From Cytophagales bacterium (GTDB lineage Bacteria; Bacteroidota; Bacteroidia; Cytophagales; Spirosomataceae), in the NCBI GenBank assembly GCA_004292855.1, contig RDXN01000054.1, forward strand, positions 29,416 through 93,415: a stretch of 64,000 nt of DNA. Reading direction: 5' to 3'. The position numbers were made by a program, and so were the translations under genes. Under the pieces are notes generated by a model. The model saw nothing but the letters and a program-made list of their open reading frames with translations. It made no database searches and was not told the origin of the DNA. Of the stretch, positions 50,284 to 58,125 are shown piece after piece; the stretch's first letter is position 1, and the number at the start of each line of letters is the position of its first letter.

Positions 50284-52014
50284 TTACCAGTTTTTTTCGA
50301 GTTCGTTTTTTGGACGAGGTTTCACAACAAGGGTATGCTTCGTTGACCGAATTAAACAACTCCGCCCATCACTGCTGTAAATCAACAACGACAGCCGGTA
50401 GGTGCCGGGTTCGGGTTCATTGGCCGGGAAACTCGCCACCTGCTGTTCGGTCGGGTACAACCCCCGGCGCAGGGCAACAAGCGCGTTGGGAGCCGGATCG
50501 GGTAGTGTACCGTATATATACGTTCGTTTGTCGGATTGTAAGAGAACCGTCATGCCGTTATCGGGGTATCGGACAGAAGGTCGGATGGCGGCTTTCAGGC
50601 GAACAAAAAACTGTCCGTTTGCCTCGTACACCGAGTCCAACTCGGCAGGTTCCGAGAGGGGCGAGGGTTGGTAAATAGCCGGAAGGCAAGGATCGTAATA
50701 AGCGGGGGCATTGTCGATCCAGCGGGCGGTGGTTGGGTCGATGGTCGACACGGGCCGGTCTGTCTGAAACGTCCAGTTGTATTGATTGGTGAGCATCCAG
50801 CGTCGCCACCAGATCACCTCATCGGAATAGGTCAGATAGGAGAGACTCGCCAGTCCCGCGCTGCCTGTCAGCCCCAGCACGCCCACGAGTTGTCGCACCC
50901 GCCCGCTTGTGTGGGTAACGGCGAACACGTAGGCTACGCATAGCAGCAGTAGCGAGTAAATCTTGTAGCGACTGGTTATCAGCGTCTCCATTCCAAACCC
51001 CACCCGCGACCAGGCAACAATCGCGGCAGTACCCAGCCCGAAAGCCAGACACCCGAGGAGAAATAGTTGGATTTGGTTAGACATTGGATCAGTCCGCCGA
51101 AGCAGTTGGATTTGGTTCCGCAGCAACCAGACTCCTGCTGTCAGAAGTGCTATTGTCAGGATAGCTCCCAAAACTAGGCAAGCGGTAAACGGATTGCCCA
51201 GTGCAAACACTTCGCCCGATGCGCCATTGAAAGCTAGCCAGCCTTTCAGAAGGTCAACGACACCGCCCCGGTCAGGGGGATTCCCGGCGGGTTTTTTGTA
51301 TCCGACAAAATATAGACCAACGACCACAACCGCGCTTGCCAACCAGACGAGCAGCGGCTTTGACCGGCGTTGCAGTGCCAAAAGAACGGTCCCAATTGGC
51401 CAGATAATCAGACCGTTACCACTGGTTAGCGTTGCCAGAAAAGCCAGCATCAATGCACCCGCAAGTGAGCGATTGAACGCCAGCGAATAGATTGCCCAGA
51501 CTACCCACAGCACTACGCCAAAGTTTTGCAGCGCGGCCATACCCCAGAACGCGTTCTCCCACGACGACAGGTTAAACAGCAGAAACGCGATAGGAGGGAG
51601 GTACAGTAATGATTTCGGATTTGGGCGGTCCGACGCGTCGGTTGGGGATTTCGGACCTGCTGCGGAACCTTGGTGCGCGGAATGGATCACTACCCCGAAA
51701 ATTGCCACGACACCCAACAAACAGGCGTTCCCTAGCACCATCAGATGCCGATAATTTAGCTTGCCAAACAAATTGAAATCCAGCCAGGTAGCTACCCGGT
51801 CGAGGACAATCCGGTGTTCGTTGTGTTGCTTGAACAACTGGTATAGCTTGCCCCAAATCGTTGTTTCACGTTCGCTTTCTAACAGATAAAACTTCAGCGC
51901 GTGATCGTCCCACTTGGGCACGTTCACGGCCAAATGCGCCCAATACAACCAAAAGACAGCGATTGGAAGCAGCGTTAGGGCGAGGGCAAGAAACGTGATC
52001 AGGCGTTTGTTCAT
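50284..52014 (-). CDS. Multi-pass membrane protein, candidate GT-C glycosyltransferase (paralog B)
   Basis: A 576-residue protein from the ATG at 52014, which forms TGATG with the stop of the upstream transketolase gene. It is a paralog of the 48405-50249 product: VPKWDDHALKFYLL, QHNEHRIVLDRVATWL, GKLNYRHLMVLGN, SSWENAFWGMAALQNFGVV and AWSRVGFGMETLITSRYKIYSLL all have direct counterparts. About eleven helices and a C-terminal periplasmic beta domain are predicted. Residues of about 121-135 (AGPKSPTDASDRPNPKS) derive from a dispersed repeat and are missing from the paralog. A GT-C-like glycan role is inferred from topology, the post-helix acidic pair and the locus. Confidence 0.72.
   Translation of the reverse strand: MNKRLITFLALALTLLPIAVFWLYWAHLAVNVPKWDDHALKFYLLESERETTIWGKLYQLFKQHNEHRIVLDRVATWLDFNLFGKLNYRHLMVLGNACLLGVVAIFGVVIHSAHQGSAAGPKSPTDASDRPNPKSLLYLPPIAFLLFNLSSWENAFWGMAALQNFGVVLWVVWAIYSLAFNRSLAGALMLAFLATLTSGNGLIIWPIGTVLLALQRRSKPLLVWLASAVVVVGLYFVGYKKPAGNPPDRGGVVDLLKGWLAFNGASGEVFALGNPFTACLVLGAILTIALLTAGVWLLRNQIQLLRRTDPMSNQIQLFLLGCLAFGLGTAAIVAWSRVGFGMETLITSRYKIYSLLLLCVAYVFAVTHTSGRVRQLVGVLGLTGSAGLASLSYLTYSDEVIWWRRWMLTNQYNWTFQTDRPVSTIDPTTARWIDNAPAYYDPCLPAIYQPSPLSEPAELDSVYEANGQFFVRLKAAIRPSVRYPDNGMTVLLQSDKRTYIYGTLPDPAPNALVALRRGLYPTEQQVASFPANEPEPGTYRLSLLIYSSDGRSCLIRSTKHTLVVKPRPKNELEKNW
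51611..51654. repeat. Mosaic of heptamers and GC core inside a coding region
   Basis: The plus strand reads GATTTCG GATTTGG (51611-51624), then GCGGTCCGACGCGTCGG, then GGGATTTCGGA. It combines the heptamers seen at 47098-47130 with the GC core seen at 1572 and 54953. It is in frame inside the 50284-52014 gene. Confidence 0.72.
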
Positions 52015-52922
52015 CAAACCATCTCGCCCAGGCACCGGGCAATATTCGCCGGGTCCAGCCCCGACTGTTGTTGATGGTATTTCTGATCACCATACAGCCC
52101 ATCCGGATAACCCTGCGCCGACAGACTCACAAACGGACTTGGAGTCGCGCCTTGCGCCAGCAATTGCACTGAAAGCTGTTGCGCCAGTCCCCCAATCGAT
52201 ACGTGTTCTTCGACCACTAGCATTGGCTTACCAACCCATTGGTTGGCCAGGTCGGGGGGCAGATGGAGCGGCAGGTTTGTGGCCGTATATACGTCGAAAC
52301 GGCCCGCAAGAGTGGGTTGCTGGAGAGCCATCAGCACATTAGCGGCCACCGGCCCCAACGCGACAATGGTGCCCGCTGCCGATGAGTCCGCCCGAACGAT
52401 GTGTTTAAACGTGCCCTGTTGTTCGGCTCCTTCGGGCGTCTTGGGGCCAGCTCCCAGGCGCAGATATGCCGGGCGACTTTCGGTCACGATCTGATCGAGC
52501 ATTGGGTCGATCTCGTCGGCAAAGGCTGGGATGTAGGTATTTACGTTTTGGAGGCCGCTTAAACAGGCTAAATCTTCGATAGCGTGGTGGGTGCTGCCCA
52601 TGATTCCGTATCCGTAGCCACCCCCATTACCCGCAATGAACACGGGCATGTTGTGCAGGCAAACGTCGTTCCGAAACTGCTCCAGGCAACGGTACACGGC
52701 AAACGGCGCAATGCTGTAACAAAACACCTTGAAGCCCTTGTAGGCCATGCCTGCCGCCATACCCACCATGTTCTGTTCGGCAACGCCCGCATTGATAAAA
52801 CGCGGCCCCATAATCGCCTGTAGGTTTTCAAGAGCATTATAGCCCAGATCGCCGGTAATAAAAACGAGTTTATCGTCGGCCAGGGCAAGCCGTTCGATAC
52901 CGGCTGAAAATTCTTTACGCAT
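52014..52922 (-). CDS. Transketolase-like protein, C-terminal half (pyrimidine-binding and C domains)
   Basis: A 302-residue protein corresponding to the second half of transketolase/DXPS-type enzymes: LVFITGDLGYNALENLQAIMGPRFINAGVAEQNMVGMAAGMAYKG includes the invariant Glu in AEQNMVG that activates thiamine diphosphate. The C-terminal transketolase domain is present (TIVALGPVAANVLMAL, VVEEHVSIGGLAQQL). Its partner half is at 55028-55831, with the fusion gene between. Split transketolases in polysaccharide loci are thought to transfer two-carbon units to make unusual or branched sugars. The exact reaction here is unknown. Confidence 0.9.
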   Translation of the reverse strand: MRKEFSAGIERLALADDKLVFITGDLGYNALENLQAIMGPRFINAGVAEQNMVGMAAGMAYKGFKVFCYSIAPFAVYRCLEQFRNDVCLHNMPVFIAGNGGGYGYGIMGSTHHAIEDLACLSGLQNVNTYIPAFADEIDPMLDQIVTESRPAYLRLGAGPKTPEGAEQQGTFKHIVRADSSAAGTIVALGPVAANVLMALQQPTLAGRFDVYTATNLPLHLPPDLANQWVGKPMLVVEEHVSIGGLAQQLSVQLLAQGATPSPFVSLSAQGYPDGLYGDQKYHQQQSGLDPANIARCLGEMV

Positions 52923-52933
52923 AGTGTGTAAAA

Positions 52934-54919
52934 TTACTTGCTTTTCCGCTGCTCAACCAACGCGCCAATTTCGGCTGCTGTTTTATAAACCTGACTGCCT
53001 TTGCGCACCATCGTGCGGATAAACTTGGGCCGTTTTTTCGACTCCTCAAATATCTTGCTGATGTATTCGCCTAAGAAAGAAATGCCCAGCAAATTGATAC
53101 CACCGAAGAACATAACCAGGATAATAACGGTCGATAACCCGGCAGGGGTGTCAGGGAAGAAGATAAACTTAGCCAGAACCTGCCAGATGATGCCAAGAAT
53201 CGACAGACCCGTAAGCGTGAAACCGGCATATACCATTAATTCCAGCGGGACAAAGCTGAACGAGAAGATGGCTTTCCGCGCCCAGGCAATGTTTTTGCGC
53301 CAGTTGTTGGTCGATACACCAAACATGCGTTCGGGCCGGACATAGTCGACGCCCGTTTGCCGGAAACCAACCCAGGCCCGCAGCCCGCGCAAAAACTGCT
53401 CGGTTTCGGGCAGGGCCACCAACTCGCGTACTACTTTGCGGTCGATGAGCGAAAAATCGCCCGCGTCGGCAGGGATATTGATATAGGACAGGTTTTTAAA
53501 AATTCGGTAGAAGGTTTTGTAAAAAACCTCCAGCCAGGCGGGCATCTCGCGTTGAATTCGAACGCCGTAGGTCACGTCGAAGCCCTGTTGCCACTTTTCA
53601 TAAAACTTTGGGATGACCTCGGGCGGGTCCTGTAGGTCGCCATCCATCAGCACGACGGCGTCGCCGGTGGCAATTTCCATCCCGCTTAAGAACGCCGACT
53701 GTGAGCCAAAGTTGCGCGAGTGCTTTATGGCCATCACGTTGGGGTCCAGGGCGCAAATGCGTTCCAGAACTTCGTCGGTGTTGTCGGGCGAGTTGTCGTT
53801 CACGAAAATGATCTCGTAGCGTACTTTCATCTCGTTGAACGTCTTTACGAGCCGCTCGTACATATACGGAATAGCCTCTGCGTCTTTGTAGCAGGCAATA
53901 ATGGGCGTAATAACCGGGTTGAGCGTAGGGGTCTGAAAGGCCGGAATCACCCGCTCTTCGTACTGATGTGCCACCTGCCAGTCGGCGGTTTGGCGCAAGC
54001 CCGTGGCGAGGTCGGTGATGGCTTGCCAGCCGAGGTCGGTTTGGATCGCCGTGGGGTCGCCATACCAGTCGGCCAAATCCCAACCCCGGTTGGGCATACT
54101 CCCCCAAACGGGTTCTGTTCCAATACTAAACGTGTCACGCGTAACGGCTGCCAGGTCGCGCATGGTGGTCTTGCGGCCCGTTGCCACATTGTACGACCGC
54201 CCCGAAAATCCACTGCCTTTTACCTTTAGCGCGGCCACAATGAACGCCGACACGCAATCGTCGATATACACAAAGTCGCGACTAATGTCGGGCGAAACCA
54301 GGGGCGGGCACTTATCCCGGCGGGCTTCTTCAACCAGCCGGGGAATGAGCCGGTCGGGTTCCTCCCAGCCGCCGTAGATCGAGTATAGTCTCAGGTTCAG
54401 TGTGTTGAGGCTGTGTACGCGCGCGTAAAACTCCAGCACATAAGCGGCAGACACCTTCGATACGGCATAATGGCTGTTCGGCTCCACGCGGTCGGTTTCG
54501 GCGGGGGCGGTGCAGTTAAACCCATACTCCGAACTGCTACCCGCATGGATATAGACCATATCGGGTGTGCAATTGTCCAGAATATTGACCGTCCCGATCA
54601 CGTTCGTTTCGTAGGTTAGCCCCACGCTTTTCTGTTTGCTATAGGCCCCGTAGGCCGCCAGGTTGAAAATCGTTTTGGGTTTGTACTTTTCGAAAACGGC
54701 CTTGATCGACGTGTCGGACACAATGTCGCAGTGGACCACATTCTCAGCGGGGACGTTCAGGAGTTTGAGCCGCCATGCCTTTGTCGCGTCGTGTGTGAGG
54801 GCATAGACGTCGTTCCTGACGGCAAACAGTTGTTCAAATAAATTGGCACCAATGAACCCACTCGCCCCAAATACAAAAATGGGGCCGTTCAACTGGCGAA
54901 TCTGGTCGGGAATGGTCAT
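52934..54919 (-). CDS. Fusion of NAD-dependent sugar epimerase/dehydratase and GT2 polyprenyl glycosyltransferase
   Basis: A 661-residue two-domain protein. Residues 1-310 form an extended SDR: the NAD motif GASGFIGANLFE (18-29), DIVSD, NLAAYGAYS, and the catalytic YAVSK. Residues 340-661 form a DPM1/GtrB-type glycosyltransferase: ITPIIACYKDAEAIPYMYERL, EIIFVNDNSPDNTDEVLERI, and DGDLQDPPEVIPKFYEKW carrying the metal site, with two C-terminal helices (VYAGFTLTGLSILGIIWQVL and VIILVMFFGGINLLGISFLG). One protein could therefore make a nucleotide sugar and load it on undecaprenyl phosphate. It sits between the two transketolase halves. The fusion is in one frame without interruption. Confidence 0.9.
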   Translation of the reverse strand: MTIPDQIRQLNGPIFVFGASGFIGANLFEQLFAVRNDVYALTHDATKAWRLKLLNVPAENVVHCDIVSDTSIKAVFEKYKPKTIFNLAAYGAYSKQKSVGLTYETNVIGTVNILDNCTPDMVYIHAGSSSEYGFNCTAPAETDRVEPNSHYAVSKVSAAYVLEFYARVHSLNTLNLRLYSIYGGWEEPDRLIPRLVEEARRDKCPPLVSPDISRDFVYIDDCVSAFIVAALKVKGSGFSGRSYNVATGRKTTMRDLAAVTRDTFSIGTEPVWGSMPNRGWDLADWYGDPTAIQTDLGWQAITDLATGLRQTADWQVAHQYEERVIPAFQTPTLNPVITPIIACYKDAEAIPYMYERLVKTFNEMKVRYEIIFVNDNSPDNTDEVLERICALDPNVMAIKHSRNFGSQSAFLSGMEIATGDAVVLMDGDLQDPPEVIPKFYEKWQQGFDVTYGVRIQREMPAWLEVFYKTFYRIFKNLSYINIPADAGDFSLIDRKVVRELVALPETEQFLRGLRAWVGFRQTGVDYVRPERMFGVSTNNWRKNIAWARKAIFSFSFVPLELMVYAGFTLTGLSILGIIWQVLAKFIFFPDTPAGLSTVIILVMFFGGINLLGISFLGEYISKIFEESKKRPKFIRTMVRKGSQVYKTAAEIGALVEQRKSK

Positions 54920-54920
54920 A

Positions 54921-55027
54921 ATGAAAAAGGAGAAAGGAGAATGGAGGAAAGGGAGCGGTTCGACGGGTCGGAAGGAATGTGAAAGGCTAACCCCTTTCCT
55001 CCCTCTCGTCCCTTTCCTCCGTTCTCC
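54921..55027. repeat. Dispersed repeat filling the intergenic gap
   Basis: The whole gap between the transketolase N-half stop and the fusion-gene start is repeat-like: a purine arm (GGAGAAAGGAGAATGGAGGA, from about 54928), the core GAGCGGTTCGACGGGTCGGA near 54953-54972, and a pyrimidine arm (CCCCTTTCCTCCCTCTCGTC from about 54991). The same arm and core occur inside the coding region at 49573-49622. As RNA it would form a hairpin just before the fusion-gene start codon. Confidence 0.75.
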
Positions 55028-55831
55028 CTAAAAATAGTTTGTTCGCACGTCCCCCACAGCCGCTTCGTACTGAGCGGGGGTCATGGGGAGGTAGTGCCAT
55101 TCGAGCCGGTTTTCCATGTACGAGACGCCTTTGCCTTTAACGGTGTGGGCTATGATAACGGTTGGCTTTCCGGTAGGCGAAACAACAAGCCGGTCTATGG
55201 TAGTCCCGATTTCGTCCAGGTTATGTCCGTCGACCTCAACAACCTCGAAGCCAATAGCTTCCCATAGAGCAACGGAGGCCGTATCGCCCATCACCTCGCC
55301 CGTTTTGCCGAAACCCTGCAATCCATTTTTATCAATCAACACAACCAAGTTATTGAGACCGTGTTGCACGGCAAAATGCGCGGCCTCCCAGGTTGTGCCC
55401 TCGTTGGTCTCCCCATCCGACATCAACACGTACACCTTGCTGTCGTCGCCCAGCAATTTACCTGCGTGGGCGATGCCCGTGCCGATGGGTAACCCGTGCC
55501 CAAGCGAACCCGTCGCGAACGGAATGCCCCGGTGCTTCAGGGGGGCGGGGTGGGCGGGGAGCGTTGTGCCGTTTTTATAGAAGGTTGCCAACTCTTCGTT
55601 CGAAATGTCGCCGAGGTGATTCAGGCAGGCGTAGAGAGCAGCAGCCGCGTGCCCTTTCGAGAGCAGGAAGGTGTCTTGTTCGCGCTTGCGTTGGATGAGC
55701 GTGGCAATCATCAGGTCGATGCAACTAAGCGAACAGCCAATATGCCCGGCGTTGGCGGCATGGTAAAGACCTAAAATCTTAAGTCTCAACTCACCCGACA
55801 GCACGGCAGTATCTATAGTTTGTAAATTCAT
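55028..55831 (-). CDS. Transketolase-like protein, N-terminal half (thiamine diphosphate-binding domain)
   Basis: A 267-residue protein equal to the N-terminal domain of transketolase. The diphosphate-binding region is clear: AANAGHIGCSLSCIDLMIATL (the GHxG histidine), LSKGHAAAALYACLNHLG, GSLGHGLPIGTGIAHAGKLL, and the metal motif SDGETNEGTTWEAAHFAVQHGLNNLVVLIDKNGLQG. It needs the C-terminal half encoded at 52014-52922 to form an active site. The order within the operon is N half, epimerase-GT fusion, C half, so the activated sugar may be the transketolase substrate or product. Confidence 0.9.
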   Translation of the reverse strand: MNLQTIDTAVLSGELRLKILGLYHAANAGHIGCSLSCIDLMIATLIQRKREQDTFLLSKGHAAAALYACLNHLGDISNEELATFYKNGTTLPAHPAPLKHRGIPFATGSLGHGLPIGTGIAHAGKLLGDDSKVYVLMSDGETNEGTTWEAAHFAVQHGLNNLVVLIDKNGLQGFGKTGEVMGDTASVALWEAIGFEVVEVDGHNLDEIGTTIDRLVVSPTGKPTVIIAHTVKGKGVSYMENRLEWHYLPMTPAQYEAAVGDVRTNYF

Positions 55832-55844
55832 GTCTCGGAGGATA

Positions 55845-55948
55845 GGAACACGGATTGAACTGATCTAACGGTTATAAACGGATTTATTTAATTAGTTCAA
55901 ACAAAAAAAATCTGTTTCTACCTGTTTAATCCGTTCGATCCGTGTTCC
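55845..55948. repeat. Intergenic inverted repeat with 40-bp imperfect arms
   Basis: GGAACACGGATTGAACTGAT opens the left arm (55845-55884). The right arm (55909-55948) is its inverse with roughly three quarters of positions matching. The inner part consists of degenerate 9-base units of the CGGATTGAA/CGGTTATAA type. It occupies most of the gap between the GT39 and transketolase N-half genes and would form a long hairpin in the operon mRNA. Confidence 0.7.
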
Positions 55949-55957
55949 AATCAAAAA

Positions 55958-57766
55958 TTAATAACGTACGTCTTTCAGGTCAAAAATAGTGATTTTCTGG
56001 CGGCCCCGGTCCTTCACCAATACGATCTTGTCCTGCTCATTGGGGTCGATGCGCTGCCAGTACTGGGCATTGGGCGGTAGGTACACGTTCACCAATTGTG
56101 CATCGAGCAGGGCAACTTTCGAGTAGGTCTCATCAATTTCTTTCGAGTAGATTACCCGTTTCATGTTCGGATACAGGATCGTATCGCCGGGGGTGTATTG
56201 CCTTTCGAGTTCTTTTGCCGCAAACCAGTACGGGTTTTCGATGCGCGGTTTCTGGAAATATGTGTATTTGGGTTCGACACCCCCGTAAATCTGCATCAGC
56301 ACACCCGCCACAAAATAAAGCTGCACCGCGCTCACGGTGGCAATCGGTGCCCAAAACCACCAACGCAATGAGGCCAGTTGTCGAATGGCCATTGCAATCA
56401 GCAGACAGACATATGGAAACGAAAAGCCCGAATACCGTTGTGTAATGCCAAACGTGTGGTTGTTGCGCCACGACATAAACAGCAAAAAGAACGTCGGCAC
56501 AAAGGCCAGCAGCAACAGCAGCACTACGTAGCGTTTCTCGCGGGTATCGGTGCGTTGCACAATGTACCAGCCCATGAGAAACACAAACACCAGTGCTACT
56601 GACAGTACCAAAAACCGCAACGGCACCACCGAATAAATTGGAAGCCCAGCCAGCAACACCAGCGGCACGGCGATCTTTATCCAAATGGGTGGGTTTTGGT
56701 CACGGCCATAGCGATAAAGCAGAAACGAGGCTATACACCCCAGTAGCAGTGCAAGGCCCGCGTTTTTAAGGCCTGTGAGAGCCGAACCAAGTCCATTAGT
56801 AAATAAGAATAGGTCGGCAAAGATTGGAACAGCACGCTTGGTGATGTTCGGAATCGTGCCGGGCAGAATCAAGCCAAAGGGGGTGCCGTTGGGGTTGGTT
56901 AAAGCGATATTCCGGTAAAAATCAGCCTGATAGGCCATTGTCTGAAATGTGTAAGCTCCCCCGCCGTAGATAAACCAGAGCGAGATCAGCCCGAAGCCCA
57001 CTATGCCTGCCATAGCCAACCCAACCCACGTGCGCACATTGCGCAGATATAGCAGGGCGTAGATTCCATGACAGAGGAACACCGTCACGGCCAGATAATG
57101 AGACAGAACAGAGAGAACAAAGATGAGGCAGTAAAAGAGGAGTAAAGGAGGAAGGGAGGAAGGGGAAGAAAGGGAGGAAGGGGACCGACTCAATTCCCGT
57201 TCTTCCCCTTCCTCCTTCCTCCCCTCTATAATTAATAAAAAAACATGCGTTGCCAGTAACGTCAGAAAGAACGTCATGGAGTAATTGCGGGCCATTTGAC
57301 TGTAGGCCACAAAGAAGGGTTCAACGGCTGCAATGCCAACCGCAAGCAAGGCGAGTACGTTTGATCTAAAATGTCGTCGGACAAAAACGAACAAGAGCAA
57401 AATGACTGCCGTACTGAACAGGATCGAGGGCATACGCATCGACAGATCACTCAAACCAAATATCTCCATCCAGACCCAAAGAACAGCATAGTAAGTTGGA
57501 CTGTTGCCAATATCTCCCCGGATGTTGGCCTCAATAAAATCGGCAACGGTTTTAGGTTTCCAGAACTCGGCGGGCGTGAAATATTTTTTCGTGAATACGT
57601 CCTTCTGATTAGCTCCCTCCAGACAAACCCCCTGACTAATCAACAACGTCGACTTCTCGTCAAAGTAAATGCTGTACCGCCCTGCATTGTGTAGCCGTAG
57701 GACAAAAGAAAGGAGCAGAATCGCTGCCAGCCAGAAAAACGCGGTTCGATTGGATAAATCGGGCAT
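55958..57766 (-). CDS. GT39/ArnT-like membrane glycosyltransferase
   Basis: A 602-residue polytopic protein from the ATG at 57766 (a TTG 21 bases earlier is less likely). After the first helix comes RLHNAGRYSIYFDEKSTLLISQG with the FDE acidic site of GT-C enzymes. SPTYYAVLWVWMEIFGLSDLSMRMPSIL is the classic PMT/ArnT second-loop motif. About eleven helices and a C-terminal soluble domain follow. It likely transfers a sugar from a polyprenyl donor on the periplasmic side. Residues of about 180-211 (EGRKEEGEERELSRSPSSLS and onward) are encoded by a dispersed purine/pyrimidine repeat. First gene of the glycan locus, divergent from gyrA. Confidence 0.88.
   Translation of the reverse strand: MPDLSNRTAFFWLAAILLLSFVLRLHNAGRYSIYFDEKSTLLISQGVCLEGANQKDVFTKKYFTPAEFWKPKTVADFIEANIRGDIGNSPTYYAVLWVWMEIFGLSDLSMRMPSILFSTAVILLLFVFVRRHFRSNVLALLAVGIAAVEPFFVAYSQMARNYSMTFFLTLLATHVFLLIIEGRKEEGEERELSRSPSSLSSPSSLPPLLLFYCLIFVLSVLSHYLAVTVFLCHGIYALLYLRNVRTWVGLAMAGIVGFGLISLWFIYGGGAYTFQTMAYQADFYRNIALTNPNGTPFGLILPGTIPNITKRAVPIFADLFLFTNGLGSALTGLKNAGLALLLGCIASFLLYRYGRDQNPPIWIKIAVPLVLLAGLPIYSVVPLRFLVLSVALVFVFLMGWYIVQRTDTREKRYVVLLLLLAFVPTFFLLFMSWRNNHTFGITQRYSGFSFPYVCLLIAMAIRQLASLRWWFWAPIATVSAVQLYFVAGVLMQIYGGVEPKYTYFQKPRIENPYWFAAKELERQYTPGDTILYPNMKRVIYSKEIDETYSKVALLDAQLVNVYLPPNAQYWQRIDPNEQDKIVLVKDRGRQKITIFDLKDVRY
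57134..57228. repeat. Purine/pyrimidine inverted repeat inside the GT39 gene
   Basis: A plus-strand purine arm at 57134-57185 (AGGAGGAAGGGAGGAAGGGG is part of it) faces a pyrimidine arm at about 57195-57228, and the two pair with small gaps. It lies in frame in the minus-strand GT39 gene and encodes a GRKEEGEER...SPSSLSSPSSLPP stretch that closely parallels the one encoded at 49151-49264 in an unrelated protein. Confidence 0.75.
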
Positions 57767-58125
57767 AATGGGCAAAAGTACACCCAAATTGGGAATGGTA
57801 AATAGGGCAGACCTAATTTTCGACCAAGCGGCAACTTCAGGTTTAACACGCTCGTATTAAACCCTCCTTTAGTTTCATTGTCGAACGGCTAAATACAGCC
57901 AACTTAAATTGGATTCCACCAAGCTACTGGTCTTTACCTGTCGGGTAGCATTTGTGGTTGAAACAGCATACGAAGTGTCAAATCAGGAAGGTCGTTTTTG
58001 CCCCTTTACGAGGGTTTTTAGCCGTTTATTTTCATTTTACGGAAAGTTTTTGTATATTTGTCTAGATCGTTCTGTGTGCATGCGTTACTGAGCGAAATAG
58101 AAATTTTTTGTGAAACCCCTCTAAC
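57767..58125. other. Divergent intergenic region between the GT39 gene and gyrA
   Basis: A 359-bp gap with no credible gene. It should carry the promoters of both the glycan locus (minus) and gyrA (plus). A perfect TAnnTTTG word lies at 58053-58060 on the gyrA side. Two pyrimidine-rich and AT-rich stretches are visible, but no clear hairpin or operator. Confidence 0.5.
58053..58060 (+). promoter_or_regulatory. Candidate -7 element of the gyrA promoter
   Basis: TATATTTG matches the Bacteroidota -7 consensus TAnnTTTG exactly and lies 65 bp before the gyrA start. The upstream sequence around 58023-58035 is T-rich (GTTTATTTTCATTTT) but has no clean TTTG at the expected distance. The match is suggestive only. 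Confidence 0.42.
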
